DNA of 64,000 nucleotides from positions 2,232,001 to 2,296,000 of the forward strand of contig JBBCGR010000003.1 in the NCBI GenBank assembly GCA_037201625.1. The letters are read 5' to 3'. The stretch comes from JAMXLO01 sp037201625 (GTDB lineage: Bacteria > Pseudomonadota > Alphaproteobacteria > Acetobacterales > Acetobacteraceae). A program made the translations under genes and the position numbers. This document shows positions 26,272 through 38,189 of the stretch, piece after piece. The notes beneath the pieces are model-generated. The model had not been told where the DNA came from. It saw nothing but the letters and a program-made list of their open reading frames with translations, and ran no database searches. How positions within the stretch are numbered: position 1 is the first letter of the stretch; every line of letters starts with the position of its first letter.

Positions 26272-28968
26272 ATGATCTTTGCCGCCCCCTGGGTCCTCCT
26301 CGCGCTGCCGGCGCTGCCGCTGCTGTGGTGGCTGCTGCGCGTCACTGCCGCCGGCGCCGCGCAGCGAATCCTTCCCGGCGATCCGCCTGCTGATGGGCCT
26401 GCGCGCGCGGGAGGAGACGCCGGCGCGCACGCCCTGGTGGCTGCTGGCACTGCGGATGCTGGCGGCGACGCTGGTGATCGTGGCCGCTGGCCCCGCCCGG
26501 TGCTGGACGCCGGCTCGACCCTAGCGGGATCGGGCCCGGTGCTGCTGGTGTTCGACAATGGCTGGGCCGCCGCCGGCGACTGGCAGCACCGGATGCAGGC
26601 GGCGGACAATGTATTGGATCGCGCGGAACGCGCTGGCCGCCCTGTGGCGCTGCTGGCAACCGCGCCCGATGAGGCGGGCGCCGCCCCGCAGGTAACGGCG
26701 GCGATGCCGGTCGTCGACCTGCGGCCCAAGCTGGCCGCCCTGCATCCGGAACCCTGGCCGCCCGATCGCGCCTCCGCCGCCGCTGCGCTGCGGGCCTGGC
26801 GCCAGCCCCGGCGGGGCGGTGGTCTATCTCGGCGACGGCCTTACGCATGGCGACGGTTTCGCCGGCTTCGCCGCGGCACTGGCCGAGGCCGGTGCGGTGA
26901 CCGAACTGCGCGCCCAGGCCACGCCGGCGCCTGCTGCTGCCGCCACAGAATGAGGCCGACCGGCTGGTGGCGCGGCTCGCCCAGGTGCCGCAGCCGCTGC
27001 CGACGCGCGCCTCCATCCTGGCGCAGAGCGGTGACGGCCGGACGCTGGCACGAACATTGCTGGAACTTCCGGCGGGCACCAGCGAAGGCACGGCCGCCAT
27101 GCAACTGCCACCTGAACTGCGCAACCGGCTGAGCCGCCTGGTGCTGGAGGGACCGCCCGGCGCCGGCTCCGTGGTGCTGCTGGACGAGCGCTGGCGGCGA
27201 CGCCCGGTCGGCATCCTCGCCGGCGACCTCGCCACCGCGGACACGCCGTTCGCCGGTGCGCTCTATTACCTGCGCCGCGCGCTGGCGCCATTCACCGAGG
27301 TGCGCGAGGCCGCCGACCTCACGACGCTGCTGCAGCGGGAGGCCTCTGTGGCTGATCCTGGCGGACCCGGCCGCTGCCGGCCGGCGCGGAGCGGGACGCA
27401 CTGACCAAATGGTGGAGCAGGGCGGGCTGCTGATCCGCTTCGCCGGCCCGCGCACCGCCGAGCAGCCGATCGGCGAGATCGATCCGCTGATGCCGGTGAA
27501 GCTGCTGCGCGGCGACCGCCAGCTTGGCGGGGCACTGTCCTGGGCCGAGCCGGCCGGCGTCGCGCAGTTCGTCGCCGGCTCGCCGTTCTCCGGGCTGACG
27601 GTCACCGACGAAGTGAAGGTCAAACCGCCAGGTACTGGCGGAGCCCTCGGCCGACCTCGCGAGCCACACCTGGGCGGCGCTGGCGGATGGCACGCCGCTG
27701 GTGACGCAGACGACTCGCGGGGCGGGCCGCGTGGTGCTGTTCCACGTCACCGCCAATGCCGACTGGTCGAACCTGCCGCTGTCGGGCCTGTTCGTCGACA
27801 TGCTGCGCCGGCTGGTGGCGCTGTCGGTCGGCGTCGCGCCCACCGCGGACAGCACCGTGCTGGCCCCGGCCGAGACGCTGGACGGATTCGGGCTGCTGTC
27901 CCGCCCGCCGCAAGCGGCGACCGGCCTCGCGGCGGATGCGATCGCGCGCACCGTAAGCCTCGCCGCGCCATCCGCCCGGCCTGTACGGACCCGAGAACGG
28001 CAGGCGGGCGCTCAACCTCGGCGCCAACCTGCCGGCGCCGCAGGCCGCACCGCCGGTGTCGGGCGCGCGGGTCGAGGAATATGCCGGGAATGCGCCAGAA
28101 CGCGCGCTCGGACCTGCCATGCTCGCTGCCGCCACATTTCTGCTGGTACTCGACATGCTGATCGCCCTCGGCCTGCGCGGGCCTGTTACGGCCCAGCCGC
28201 GTGGCGGCCGGATTGCTGGCCGGACTGCTGCTCGTGCCGGCGGCGCATGCGCTGGACGCCAATCCCAACCCCGCCGTCGCCACACGCCTGGGCTACATCA
28301 CGACCGGCGACAGTCAGTTGGACAGCGTGGCGCGCGCCGGGCTGGAGGGGCTGTCGGAATACGTCAACCGCCGCACCGCCGCCACGCTGGTGGAACCGGA
28401 CGCGGTGGAGCCGGGCAAGACCGACCTCAGCCTCTATCCCCCTGCTGTACTGGCCGATCAGCGCCAGCGCACAGCCGCTGTCCCCGCCGCAGGCCGCGGC
28501 GCTGAACGACTACATGAGCCGCGGCGGCATCATCCTGGTCGATACGCGCGATTCCGGCTCGGGCGCGGGCTTCGCGCCGGGCACCGGCTCGGCGTTGCAG
28601 CGCGTCGCGCAGGGGCTGGTGATACCGCCGCTGGCGCCGCTGACCACCGAGCACGTGCTGGCCCGGGCGTTCTACCTGCTGCTGGACTTTCCCGGCCGCT
28701 ACAACCGGCGATTCGGTGTGGGTGCAGCGCGACCAGGACCGCGCCAACGACAGCGTCAGCACCGGTGATCATCGGCGGCAACGACTGGGCATCGGCGTGG
28801 GCGATCGATGAGGCGGGGCGCAACCCCTATGCGGTGATCCCGGGCGGATCGCGCCAGCGGACCCTCGCATACCGGTTCGGCGTGAACCTCGTGATGTACG
28901 CGCTGACCGGCAACTACAAAGGTGACCAGGTTCACGTGCCCGCCATCCTGCAGCGGCTGGGGCAGTAG
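26272..28968 (+). CDS. BatA-like N-terminus + DUF4159 membrane protein (frameshifts)
   Basis: About 895 residues after joining at least six breaks. The first 80 residues are the aerotolerance-regulator (BatA) N-terminus with two membrane segments: MIFAAPWVLLALPALPLLWW and PWWLLALRMLAATLVIVAAG. A large extracytoplasmic region follows (SGPVLLVFDNGWAAAGDW, GRVVLFHVTANADWSNLPLS), then more membrane segments near 28110-28260. The C-terminus is DUF4159: ALNDYMSRGGIILVDTRD, LARAFYLLLDFPGRY and VIIGGNDWASAWAIDEAG. This fused form is the usual third gene of the alphaproteobacterial moxR operon. Molecular function is not established. Confidence 0.85.
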
Positions 28969-31077
28969 ATGCACCCCCAGGACGTCATCGCCGCCCTCCG
29001 CTTCGAGCCGCTGCTGCCGCTGTGGCTGATCGTCCGCCCTCGGCGTGCTGTCCCTCCTCGCCGTCGCGCTGGCCGCGTTCCGGCGTGCGCGCGGCACCGT
29101 GTGGCGCCTCGCCGCCTTCGCGGTGCTGCTGCTGTGGCTGACCGGCCCCCGCGTGGTGCAGGAGAGCCGCGACAACCTGCCCGATATCGGCCTGCTCGTG
29201 GTCGACCAGAGCGCGTCGATGGGCGTGGGCGAGCGTGCGCGGCTGGCCGAGGCGGCACGCGCCGAGATCGCACAGCAGGCCGGGAAGCTGCCGGATCTGG
29301 AGCTTCGCACGGTCACCGTGCCCGAGGGCGGCGACGCGGGCACCAGGCTGTTCGGCGCGATCGACCGGGCGCTGGCGGATATCCCGCGCTCGCGGCTGGC
29401 CGGCACGATCGCGATCACCGACGGCCAGGTGCACGACGTGCCGGAGACGCCACCGGGCGGCGCGCCGCTCAATGTCCTGGTGCCGGCGAAGGGTGAGGAG
29501 ACCGACCGCCGCCTGCGCGTGATCGAGGCGCCAGGCTACGGCCTGGTCGGCAAGACCGTCACCTTGCGGGTCGCCATCGAGGATCTGGGCGTGGCGCATC
29601 CCGTGCCCTCCGCCAACCTGACGATCCGCCGCGACGGCGAGCCGCCGCGGGTGCAGAACGTGCCGATCGGCGCCGAGCAGCGGATCGAGCTGCCGATCAC
29701 CCGTGCCGGCCCGACCGTGGTGGAGCTGTCGGCGGACGCCGCTCGCGGGCGAGGTCTCCACCATCAACAACCGTGCGGTGATCGAGATCAACGGCGTGCG
29801 CGACCGGCTGCGCGTGCTGCTGATCTCGGGCGAGCCGCATCCTGGCGAACGCACCTGGCGCCGGCTGCTGAAGGCCGATCCGTCGGTGGACCTGGTGCAC
29901 TTCACCATCCTGCGCCCGCCCGAGAAGGACGACCTGACGCCGCTGAACGAGCTGGCGCTGATCGCCTTCCCCGTGCGCGAACTGTTCCTCGACAAGATCC
30001 ACGAGTTCGACCTGGTCATCCTGGACCGGTTCCAGAATCGCGGCCTGCTGCCGATGCCCTACATCGCCAACATCGCCGAGCATGTGCGCGAGGGCGGGCG
30101 CTGCTGATGAGCGTGGGGCCGGAGTTCTCCGGCGCCTCCAGCCTGGCGGCGACGCCGATCGGCCAGGTGCTGCCCGGTGTGCCGGCCTCCCCTCAGCGCG
30201 GTGGTGCAGGGCGAGTTTCGGCCGCGCGTGACCGACCTAGGGCAGCGCCATCCGGTGACGGAGGGGCTGACGGGGGCGAACCCGGCGGCGCGGCCGGATG
30301 CCGCGCCCGACTGGGGACCGTGGTACCGCCGCATCCAGCCGGCCGATGTGCGCGGCGAGGTGCTGCTGGGCACGCGCGACAGCCAGCCGCTGCTGCTGCT
30401 GGACCGCGTCGGCAAGGGGCGCGTCGCGCTGCTGCTGTCGGACCAGATCTGGCTGTGGTCGCGCGGCCATGAGGGCGGCGGGCCGCAGGCGGAGCTGCTG
30501 CGGCGCGTGGCGCACTGGCTGATGCAGGAGCCGGAGCTGGAGGAGAATGCGCTGACCGCGCGCGTCGCCGATGGGCGGCTGGCGGTCGAGCGGCGCTCGA
30601 CCGATCCGGCACCGCCCGGCCAGGTGACGGTGACCGATCCCGACGGCAAGACGCAGACGCTGACGCTGGTGCCGGCAAGCCCCGGGCGCAGTACCCGCCG
30701 CGCTGCCGGCGACCACGCCCGGGCGTGTGGCAGGCGAGCGATGGCGTCCGCACGGCCTATGCCGCGGCGGGCGCGGCCAATCCGCCGGAACTCGCCGATC
30801 TGCGCGCGACCGCGGGCCCGATGCGGAAGCTGGCGCGCGTGTCGGGCGGCGGGGTGCATTTCATCGGCACCGGCACGGCCGGCGCCGCGCCCGACGTGCC
30901 CGACCTGCGGCGGACCGAGCAGGACCGCGCAGCCTCCGGCAGTTCATGGATCGGCTGGAGCGGCGGCATGACCACGTGGTGACCGGCGTGGCCTCGCTGG
31001 GGCTGCTGCCGGCCTGGGCCGCACTGCCGCTGATGCTCGGCCTGATGGTGCTGGCGTGGCGGCGGGAGGGGAAGTAG
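28969..31077 (+). CDS. Membrane protein, glutamine-amidotransferase-like (frameshifts)
   Basis: About 700 residues over at least five breaks; the ATG directly follows the stop of the previous gene. N-terminus has two membrane segments (VLSLLAVALAAFRRARGT, LAAFAVLLLWLTGPRVVQ). Then comes a VWA-like stretch with IGLLVVDQSASMGVGERARL (D-x-S-x-S), Ig-like sequence, and a class I glutamine-amidotransferase-like fold: RLRVLLISGEPHPGERTW, DLVILDRFQNRGLLPMPY, GRVALLLSDQIWLWSRG. One membrane segment lies at the C-terminus (GLLPAWAALPLMLGLMVLAW). No amidotransferase Cys nucleophile is evident. Fourth gene of the moxR operon. Confidence 0.82.
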
Positions 31078-31080
31078 CCG

Positions 31081-32687
31081 CTACTTCGGCGGCGCAAACA
31101 CCAGCGGAGGCGGTTCGTCCGATTCCGGCGACTGGATGTCGATCTTCACCGTGCTCGGATCGACCTTCGACGGCGCGTCCAGCAGTCCGGTGACGAGCAC
31201 CGGGAAGGCGATCACCAGCGCGACCATGATGAGCTGCAGCCCGACCCAGGGCAGCGCCCCCCAATAGATGTCGGAACTCTTCACCGACCGGGGCGCCACG
31301 CCGCGCAGGTAGAACAGCGCGAAGCCGAACGGCGGATGCATGAACGACGTCTGCATGTTCACGCACAGCATCACGCCGAACCATACCAGCGCGGCATCCG
31401 CACCCACCACCGGCGCCAGGACCTTCTGCGCGATCGGCGCAATCATCGGCAGAATGATGAAGGCGATCTCGAAGAAATCCAGGAAGAACGCCAGGAAGAA
31501 GATGAACAGATTGATGAATGCGAGGAAGCCCCAGACGCCGCCGGGCAGCGACGACAGCAGGTGTTCCAGCCAGCGGCTGCCGTCCACGCCCAGGAACACG
31601 ATCGAGAAGCAGGTCGAGCCGATCAGGATGAACGTCACCATCGTGGTGATGCGCATCGTGGTCTGGTAGCCCTGTCGGATCAGGCCGCGCAGGTCCGGGA
31701 TGCGCACTGCCTCGATGCACAGCCAGACCACAGCGACATACAGCACCGACATCGCCACGCGGAACAGCGTGGAGGAGACGTGGAACAGGCCGATGATCAG
31801 AGCGATGCCGGTGGCGGCCAGGCCCATCAGGAAGATCTTCTTCCCGGTGGCGCTGAACTGCTGGTGGTGGATGACCGCGAGCACGATCGCCCCGACCGCG
31901 CCCATCGCGCCAGCCTCGGTCGGCGTCGTCAGCCCCAGCATCATGGTGCCCAGCACCACGAAGATCAGCACCGCCGATGGCACGATTCCCATCAGGCACT
32001 TCTTCCACAGCGCCCAGCCGGTGAGCGTGCGTGCCTCCTTGGGCACCGCCGGCACCCAGTCCGGCTTCACGATCGACAGCGCGAAGGTATACAGCGCAAA
32101 CAGCCGATCTGGATGATCGATGGCCCCAGGCGCCGAGATACATATCGCCCACCGACTTGCCGAGCTGGTCGGCGAGCACGATCAGCACGAGCGACGGCGG
32201 CACGAGCTGGGTGATGGTGCCGGACGCGGCCAGCACGCCGGTGGTGTAGCGGATATTGTATTTGTATCGGATCATCACCGGCATCGAGATCAGTGCCATG
32301 GCGATGACCTGGGCGGCGACGGTGCCGGTGATGGCGCCCAGGATGAAGCCGACGATGATGACCGAGTAGCCGAGGCCGCCCCGGATCGGGCCGAACAACT
32401 GGCACCATCGAATCCAGCATGTCCTCGGCCAGGCCGCAGCGTTCCAGGATCGCGCCCATGAAGGTGAAGAACGGCACCGCCAGCAGCAGGTCGTTCGACA
32501 GCACGTTGCCGAACACGCGGCCGGGGATCGCCTGGAGGTAGGAGAAGGTGAAGAACCCGTGGTCGATCGCGACGAAGCCGAAGGCGATGCCCAGCGCGGC
32601 GAGCGAGAACGACACCGGGTAGCCGAACAGCATGAACAGCACGAGGCCGCCGAACATCAGCGGCGGCATCATGTCGAGGGTGATCAT
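31081..32687 (-). CDS. TRAP transporter large permease, DctM/TakM type (frameshifts)
   Basis: Twelve-segment membrane subunit driving sodium-coupled uptake of an organic acid; about 535 residues. MITLDMMPPLMFGGLVLFML and LLLAVPFFTFMGAILERCGL start it, FGPIRGGLGYSVIIVGFILG with AITGTVAAQVIAMALISMPV follow after a break near 32400, and the last frame begins before VKPDWVPAVPKEARTLTGWA. It ends with FMHPPFGFALFYLRGVAP, typical of the group with large loops. Frame breaks near 32400, 32120 and 32100. The upstream gene is the small permease, 28 bases away. Confidence 0.93.
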
Positions 32688-32715
32688 GGACGCGGACGCA
32701 CGGCGGTCGGAGGGA

Positions 32716-33217
32716 TCACTGCATCGGCCTCTCGTAGCGCGCGTCGATCAGCACGTAGCCCTGCAGGGCGGCGATGCGCTTGATCACCTCGGACAGGCCT
32801 TGCAGCGCGATCAGCGAAAAGCCCACCGGCAGCAGCAGCTTGATCGGCCAGCGCAGCAGCCCGCCGGCATTGCTGGACCATTCGTTCACCGCGAAGGATT
32901 GCAGGAAGAACGGCCAGGACAGTGCGGCAAGCAGCACGCAGGCCGGGATCAGGACACCAGGGGCCCCGATCAGGTCGAGCCAGAGCTGCCCGCGCTCGCT
33001 GAGGTAGAGGTAGAACAGCTCCACCCGCACATGCTCGTTCCGCCGCAGCGTGTAGGACGCGCCCAGCATCACCACGGCGGCGAACATGTACCCACTGCGC
33101 CTCGAGCCAGCCGTTGGAGCTGTAGTCGTAGGCGTACCGTACCATCGCGTTGCCGGCGCTGATCAGGCAGGACAGCAGCACGAGCAGGTTGGCCAACCTG
33201 CCGAGCAGGTCGTTCAC
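32716..33217 (-). CDS. TRAP transporter small permease, DctQ type (one frameshift)
   Basis: Four-segment membrane subunit, about 166 residues: LLGRLANLLVLLSCLISAGN, then after one break MFAAVVMLGASYTLRRNEHV, then LDLIGAPGVLIPACVLLAAL and PVGFSLIALQGLSEVIKRIA. The break lies near 33090, where TGGG has one G too many (LEAQWYMFAAV expected). No ATG is present in frame; GTG 33217 (VNDLLGRL) is the best start but has a poor ribosome site. It lies between dctP and dctM. Confidence 0.88.
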
Positions 33218-33267
33218 TCCGATCGATCGCGCCGCTGACGTGCAGCCAGCCCCGCACGCGGGCGGTC

Positions 33268-34388
33268 TCAGCCCTTGCGGGCCGCTTCCGCCGCGTTCTG
33301 GGTATAGACGAAGTTCTCGAAGGTGTTCTCCGAGACGCGGAACCACAGGTACTCTTCCTCGCGGAACGCCTTCCACGCCTCGAAGGTCTTCTTGAAGGTC
33401 GGGTTCTTGGCGGCGATCTCGTCGTAGACCTCGAACGAGGCCTTGTAGGCGGCCTGCATGATCTCACGCGAGAACGGCCGAAGCTGTGTGCCGGCGGCCA
33501 CCAGGCGGCGCAGCGCGGCAGGGTTCTCGGCGTCGTACTTGGCCTGCATCCAGGTGTTCGCTTCCGCGCAGGCGGCCTCGAACACGGCCTTGTACGGCGT
33601 CGGCAGCTTTTCCCCACTGGTCGCGGTTCACATACATCCAGAGCTGCGCGTTCCCCTCCCACCAGCCCGGGTAGTAGTAGAACTTCGCGATCTTGTAGAA
33701 GCCCAGCCGCTCATCGTCGTACGGGCCGACCCATTCGGCGGCGTCGATCGTGCCCTTCTCCAGCGCCGGGTAGATGTCGCCGCCGCCAATCTGCTGCGGC
33801 ACGCCGCCCATCTTGGCGATCACCCTGGCCCGCCAGTCCGGCGATGCGGAACTTCAGCCCCTTGATGTCGTCCGGAGTCTTGATCTCCTGGCGGAACCAG
33901 CCGCCCATCTGCGCGCCGGTGTTGCCGGCGATGAAGCCGATCGTGTTGTAGTTCTTCAGCAGGTCGTTGGTGAGTTCCAGCCCGCCGCCGGCCAGCATCC
34001 ACGCCTGCTGCTGGCGCGCGTTGAAGCCGAACGGCACGGTGCTGGCAAAGGCGAAGGTCGGGTCCTTGCCGACATAGTAGTACGCCGCGGTCTGGCCGCA
34101 CTCGACGGTGCCGTTCTGCACCGCGTCCAGCACCTGCAACGCCGGCACGATCTCGCCGGCGGCAAAGGACTGGATCTGGAACTTGTTGTCGGTCGCCGCG
34201 GCGATCCGCTTCGACAGGTACTCGGCGCCGCCGTACAGGGTCGGCAGGCTCTTGGGAAAGCTCGATGCCAGGCGCCATTTGACTTCCGGCATGCTCTGGG
34301 CGATCGCGGGCTTCGGCAGTACCGAGGCGGCTGCGCCCAGTGCTGCCCCGCCCAGGGCGGTGGCGGACACGAAACGGCGTCGTTGCAT
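33268..34388 (-). CDS. TRAP substrate-binding protein, TakP/DctP type (frameshifts)
   Basis: Periplasmic solute receptor, about 373 residues. MQRRRFVSATALGGAALGAA is a signal with a twin-arginine motif (RRRF), unusual but known for this subfamily. Mature protein: VKWRLASSFPKSLPTLYGGA, ELTNDLLKNYNTIGFIAGNT, then FYYYPGWWEGNAQLWMYVNR, characteristic of TakP-like receptors that bind 2-oxo acids or mannitol/chloroaromatic-type substrates. Breaks near 33830 and 33610. ATG 34388 has AGGAG seven bases before it. It heads the dctP-dctQ-dctM operon. Confidence 0.92.
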
Positions 34389-34577
34389 CAGGACATCTCC
34401 TCTGACCGTCTTCCCGCGGCGCGCGGGCCAGGCGCGGTGGCGCGTCATATCACATTCACACCACGCGCCAAGGCCGCCGGCGCCTCCGATAACCCGCTCT
34501 TAATGCGCGAGGCCGATAGTCGCGTTCCAGCGCAGGCGTGGGAGATTTGCAGTGCCGGACTGCGCGTCGGAGCGCAG

Positions 34578-35938
34578 ATGGATTCCGTGATGCCGGACGG
34601 GAGTCAGGCCGACCACGCCGCCCTTTGCTACCAGCAGGCGGAATCGCTGCTCGATGCACATGCGCCGGATGCTGCGAGGGATCTGCTGGTCCCGGCGCTA
34701 CAACGCGATCCAGACTGGATCGGCGGACATCTGCTGCTCGGCATCGCGCTGTCTGAACTCGGCAGCATCGGCGCGGCCATCGGACAGTTCCGCGCGGTGA
34801 CGGCGCTCGCACCGCAACAGCCCGCGGGCTGGGCCAACCTGGGCGCCATGCTCAAGGTGGCCGGCAGGATCCCCCGCCGCATTGCAGGCCTACGACCGGG
34901 CCATCGCACTCGCCCCGCAGGACGCCCGCATCCACGTGAACCGCACCGTGGCGCTGCTGCATGCGGGAAGGCTGCAGGAGGCGTGGGGCCAGTTCGAATG
35001 GCGCCTGGCGCTGCCGGAACATCGCGGCATGGGCGTGGACCGCCTGATGCCGGCCCTGTCGCAACTCGGTGACGTCAGCGGCCGCACGGTGCTGGTCGTG
35101 CATGAGGAAGGCTTCGGCGACACGCTGCAATTCATGCGCTATTTGCCGCTCCTGGCAGAACGCGGCATGCGGGTGATTGCCTGGGTGCCGCAGCCCTGGT
35201 GCGCATCGCCGCCTCCCTCGACGGCGTCGCTCAGGTGCTGTGCGATGCCGGCGACCTGCCGCCGTTCGACTTCCAGTGTCCATTCGTCAGCCTGCCGCGC
35301 GTGTTCGCGACCGACCTGGCCAGCATCCCGCACGACGTGCCGTATATCCGGGTCGCCCCCATCTCGCCGGACACTGGGCGGCGCAGTTGCCCGGACCGGA
35401 CGACGGGTTGCGCGCCGGGCTGGTCTGGGCTGGCCAGGCGCGGCCGCATCTCGCCGGTTTCGACGTGGTGGACGGCCGGCGGAGCATGGCCCTGGCCACC
35501 CTGGCGCCGTTCGGCTGGTGCCGGGCGTTCGCTTCGTCAGCCTGCAGCTCGGCCCGGCCGGCGCGCAGGCGGGCGAACCACCGGCCGGTCTGACACCGGC
35601 AGACCCCACCGCGGAGGTCACGGACTTCGCCGATACCGCCGCCATCATCGCCAACCTCGATGTCGTGGTCAGCGTCGATACGTCGGTGGCGCATCTCGCC
35701 GGTTGCGCTGGGCAAGCCGGTGCTGCTGCTCGACCGCTACGACAATTGCTGGCGCTGGCTGAGCGGGCGGACCGACAGTCCCTGGTATCCCACGCTGCGC
35801 ATCTTCCGCCAGAAGCGCTTGGGGGAGTGGGGGCCGGTGGTGCAGCGTGTCGCAGCGGCACTCAAGGCGCTGGCCGCGGAGCACGCTGCAAGGCGCGGCC
35901 GTCCATCCCCGCCGCCGCGACGCCGAGATGCCGCATGA
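34578..35938 (+). CDS. TPR protein with glycosyltransferase-9-like C-terminus (frameshifts)
   Basis: About 450 residues with five breaks (near 34868, 35197, 35375, 35515, 35702). Residues 1-150 hold about three TPRs: DAARDLLVPALQRDPDWIGG, AIGQFRAVTALAPQQPAGWA, ALQAYDRAIALAPQDARIHV. Residues 190-440 look like GT9/heptosyltransferase-type sequence common behind TPRs in proteobacteria: VLVVHEEGFGDTLQFMRYLP, LRAGLVWAGQARPH, ANLDVVVSVDTSVAHLAG, GKPVLLLDRYDNCWRWLSGR and SPWYPTLRIFRQ. Catalytic activity has not been shown for this type to my knowledge. The 3' end overlaps the convergent hydrolase gene by 77 bases, which may reflect an uncorrected indel. Confidence 0.82.
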
Positions 35939-37135
35939 TGCTGGGCGCGAGGTCGACGACGTGCACCGGGTCCGCGCGCGCCCCCGCCGGCGTCGAAGCC
36001 GGCACCCTCGATCAGCAGCACGGGCGACTGCTCGAACCGGCCAAGCCCGCCGTGCTGGCCGCAGCCGAGACGATCCGGCTTGCCCCAGCGCGGCCTGGCG
36101 GCCAGCGAGCGGCCAGGCACGCCGAACTCGTTGGTCTCGGCATCGGCGCGCAGCGAGACCGCAAAGCCCAGGCCGTAATGCGGTGCCTGGCCGATCGTCG
36201 CAAGATCGGCCGCGGCGATCACCTGGCCCACCCAGGGGCAGCCTGCCAGGAAGGTACCGATACGCTCGCGTTTCCGCTCCGCATCCGGATGGAGATAGAT
36301 CAGGCTCGACGTACCGCTCGAAACCGCCAGCACATCGTCCGACGCCTCACCAGACTTCAGGCCGGCCGCGACAAGTTCCGCCTCGACCATCGACCACGCC
36401 TGAGACCGTCTCGTGGCCGTGGTCGGAGCCGACGACCAGCAGGACATCGTCCCCAGCGTCGCGACAGGCGTCCACGGCGGCGATCGCCATGCCGGCGTTC
36501 CGGTCCGCCGCGAGCAGCACCGCCACGTGCTCCGGCGAGCCGAGCGCGGTGTTGTGCTGGATGTGGTCGGGTTCGCCGAGCCAGAGGACGGCCAGCGCCG
36601 GCCGCCGCTCGCCCAGCGCATCGGCGATGAAGCGCTCGGTTATCGCGTGGTCGCCGGCGGCGTCCAATTCCACCTCCAGCGCGCCGAGCGGCACGCGCCC
36701 AGGCGCGAACGATCCGGCACGATGGTAGACGTGGCCGAACCCGTCGGGGTCGTGGGCATAGGCCGCGCCGGGCGAGACGTTGTTGTAGACGATCGCCCCG
36801 CCATACGGCGCCAGGCGCTCGGCCAGCGTCGGCACCGCCAGCGAATGGCCGGTGACCGCCCGCTTGTGCTGCAGGAAGTCGGGCCGGCCCGCATCGTGCG
36901 GCACCAGCCTGCCGTCCTCCATCAGCACCATGGCGTTGCCCTGCAGCGTGTGCCGCGCGGGATGGCAGCCGGTCGCCAGCGTCGCGGTCACCACCCGTGT
37001 GGCCGAAGGAAAGGCGGTACGATAGGCAGGGAAGCTCTCGGCGCGGGCGGCGAAGCGCGCGAGATGCGGGGTACGCTCCGGATCGACGAAGTCGCGCCGC
37101 AGGCCGTCGAGGATCACGAGGACAACGCGTTTCAT
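35862..37135 (-). CDS. Alkaline-phosphatase-superfamily hydrolase (frameshifts)
   Basis: Metal-dependent phosphodiesterase/phosphatase-like enzyme of about 425 residues. Metal-site residues are visible in VVLVILDGLRRDFVDPER (Asp), PSATRVVTATLATGCHPA (Ser/Thr nucleophile), WLGEPDHIQHNTALGSPE (Asp, His) and VVGSDHGHETVSG (Asp-His). No signal peptide. Breaks near 36395 and 35985; in the last frame it ends HVVDLAPSIMRHLGVAAAGM... at 35862. The start ATG at 37135 is only 22 bases from the divergent amidohydrolase start. Confidence 0.85.
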
Positions 37136-37157
37136 GCCGAACCGCCGGACCGCAACC

Positions 37158-38185
37158 ATGATCGTCATCACCACCAGCGCGCACGCCGCGCACGACCCTG
37201 CCACCATGGCGCCGTCGCCGAGTGGCCGGCCATTCTACGACCGGGCCGCGCGGGTCGACCAGTTGCTGGGGGCGGTCAACCGTCTGGGCCTGCCGACCGT
37301 AGCGGCGCCCGACCATGGCATGGCGCCGATCGCCGCCGTGCATGATCCGGGCTACCTGCACTTCCTCGAGACGGCGTTCGAGCGCTGGCAGGCGACGCCG
37401 CTCGCCGGGCCGGCAGTACGCGCGCTGAGCTTCGCGGTCCGGCCGATGCAGCGCTGCCCCGACGCCATTACCGGCCAGGCGGGCTATTATCTCAGTGGCG
37501 AAACCGTACCGCTGCTGGCCGGCACCTGGCAGGCCGCCAGGACCTCGGCGCATGTCGCGGTCGAGGGTGCCCAGCGCATCCTGGCCGGTGCGCACGAGGC
37601 CTACGCGCTGTGCCGGCCGTCCGGCCACCACGTCTATGCCGATATCGCCGGTGGATTCTGCTACCTGAACAACGCGGCGATCGCGGCGCAGGTGCTGGCG
37701 GCGGTGGCGCCAAGCCGGCGGTGCTGGACGTGGACGTGCAACACGGCAACGGCACGCAGGGCATCCTGTACGAGCGGGACGATGTGTTCTTCTGCTCGGT
37801 GCACGGTGATCCGCGCGGGCTGTATCCCTGGTACGCCGGCTATGCGGACGAGACCGGCACGGGACGCGGCGCCGGCTGCAACCTCAACCTGCCGCTGGCG
37901 GCCGGGACGGAGAATGCCGGCTTCACCGATGCGGTCGAGCGCGCCCTGGCGGCGATCCACTGCTTCGGCGCCTCGGTGCTGATCGTTTCGCTTGGTTTCG
38001 ACGCCCATGCGGGCGATCCGACCGCCAACCTTGCAGTCACCGGCGAGGGATTCCGGACCATCGGCGCACGCATCGGCGCGGCCGGCCTACCGACGCTGCT
38101 GGTGCAGTAAGGCGGCTATATCGTCGAGAAGCTGGGCGACAACCTGACCGCATTCCTCGACGGCTTCCTGCGGGAGCGGGGATGA
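37158..38185 (+). CDS. Histone-deacetylase-like amidohydrolase (frameshift and in-frame TAA)
   Basis: Zn-dependent deacetylase of the HDAC/acetylpolyamine amidohydrolase family, about 342 residues. Active-site features: CRPSGHHVYADIAGGFCYLN (His pair), LDVDVQHGNGTQGILYERDD (Zn Asp and His), VSLGFDAHAGDPTANL (Zn Asp). A break near 37710 (CC run) joins the first two. At 38108 a TAA interrupts TLLVQ-[stop]-GGYIVEKLGDN, where the family has LxxQEGGY; a GAA to TAA change explains it. The original stop is at 38183-38185. Substrates may be acetylpolyamines or related small molecules. Confidence 0.88.
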
Positions 38186-38189
38186 TCGC

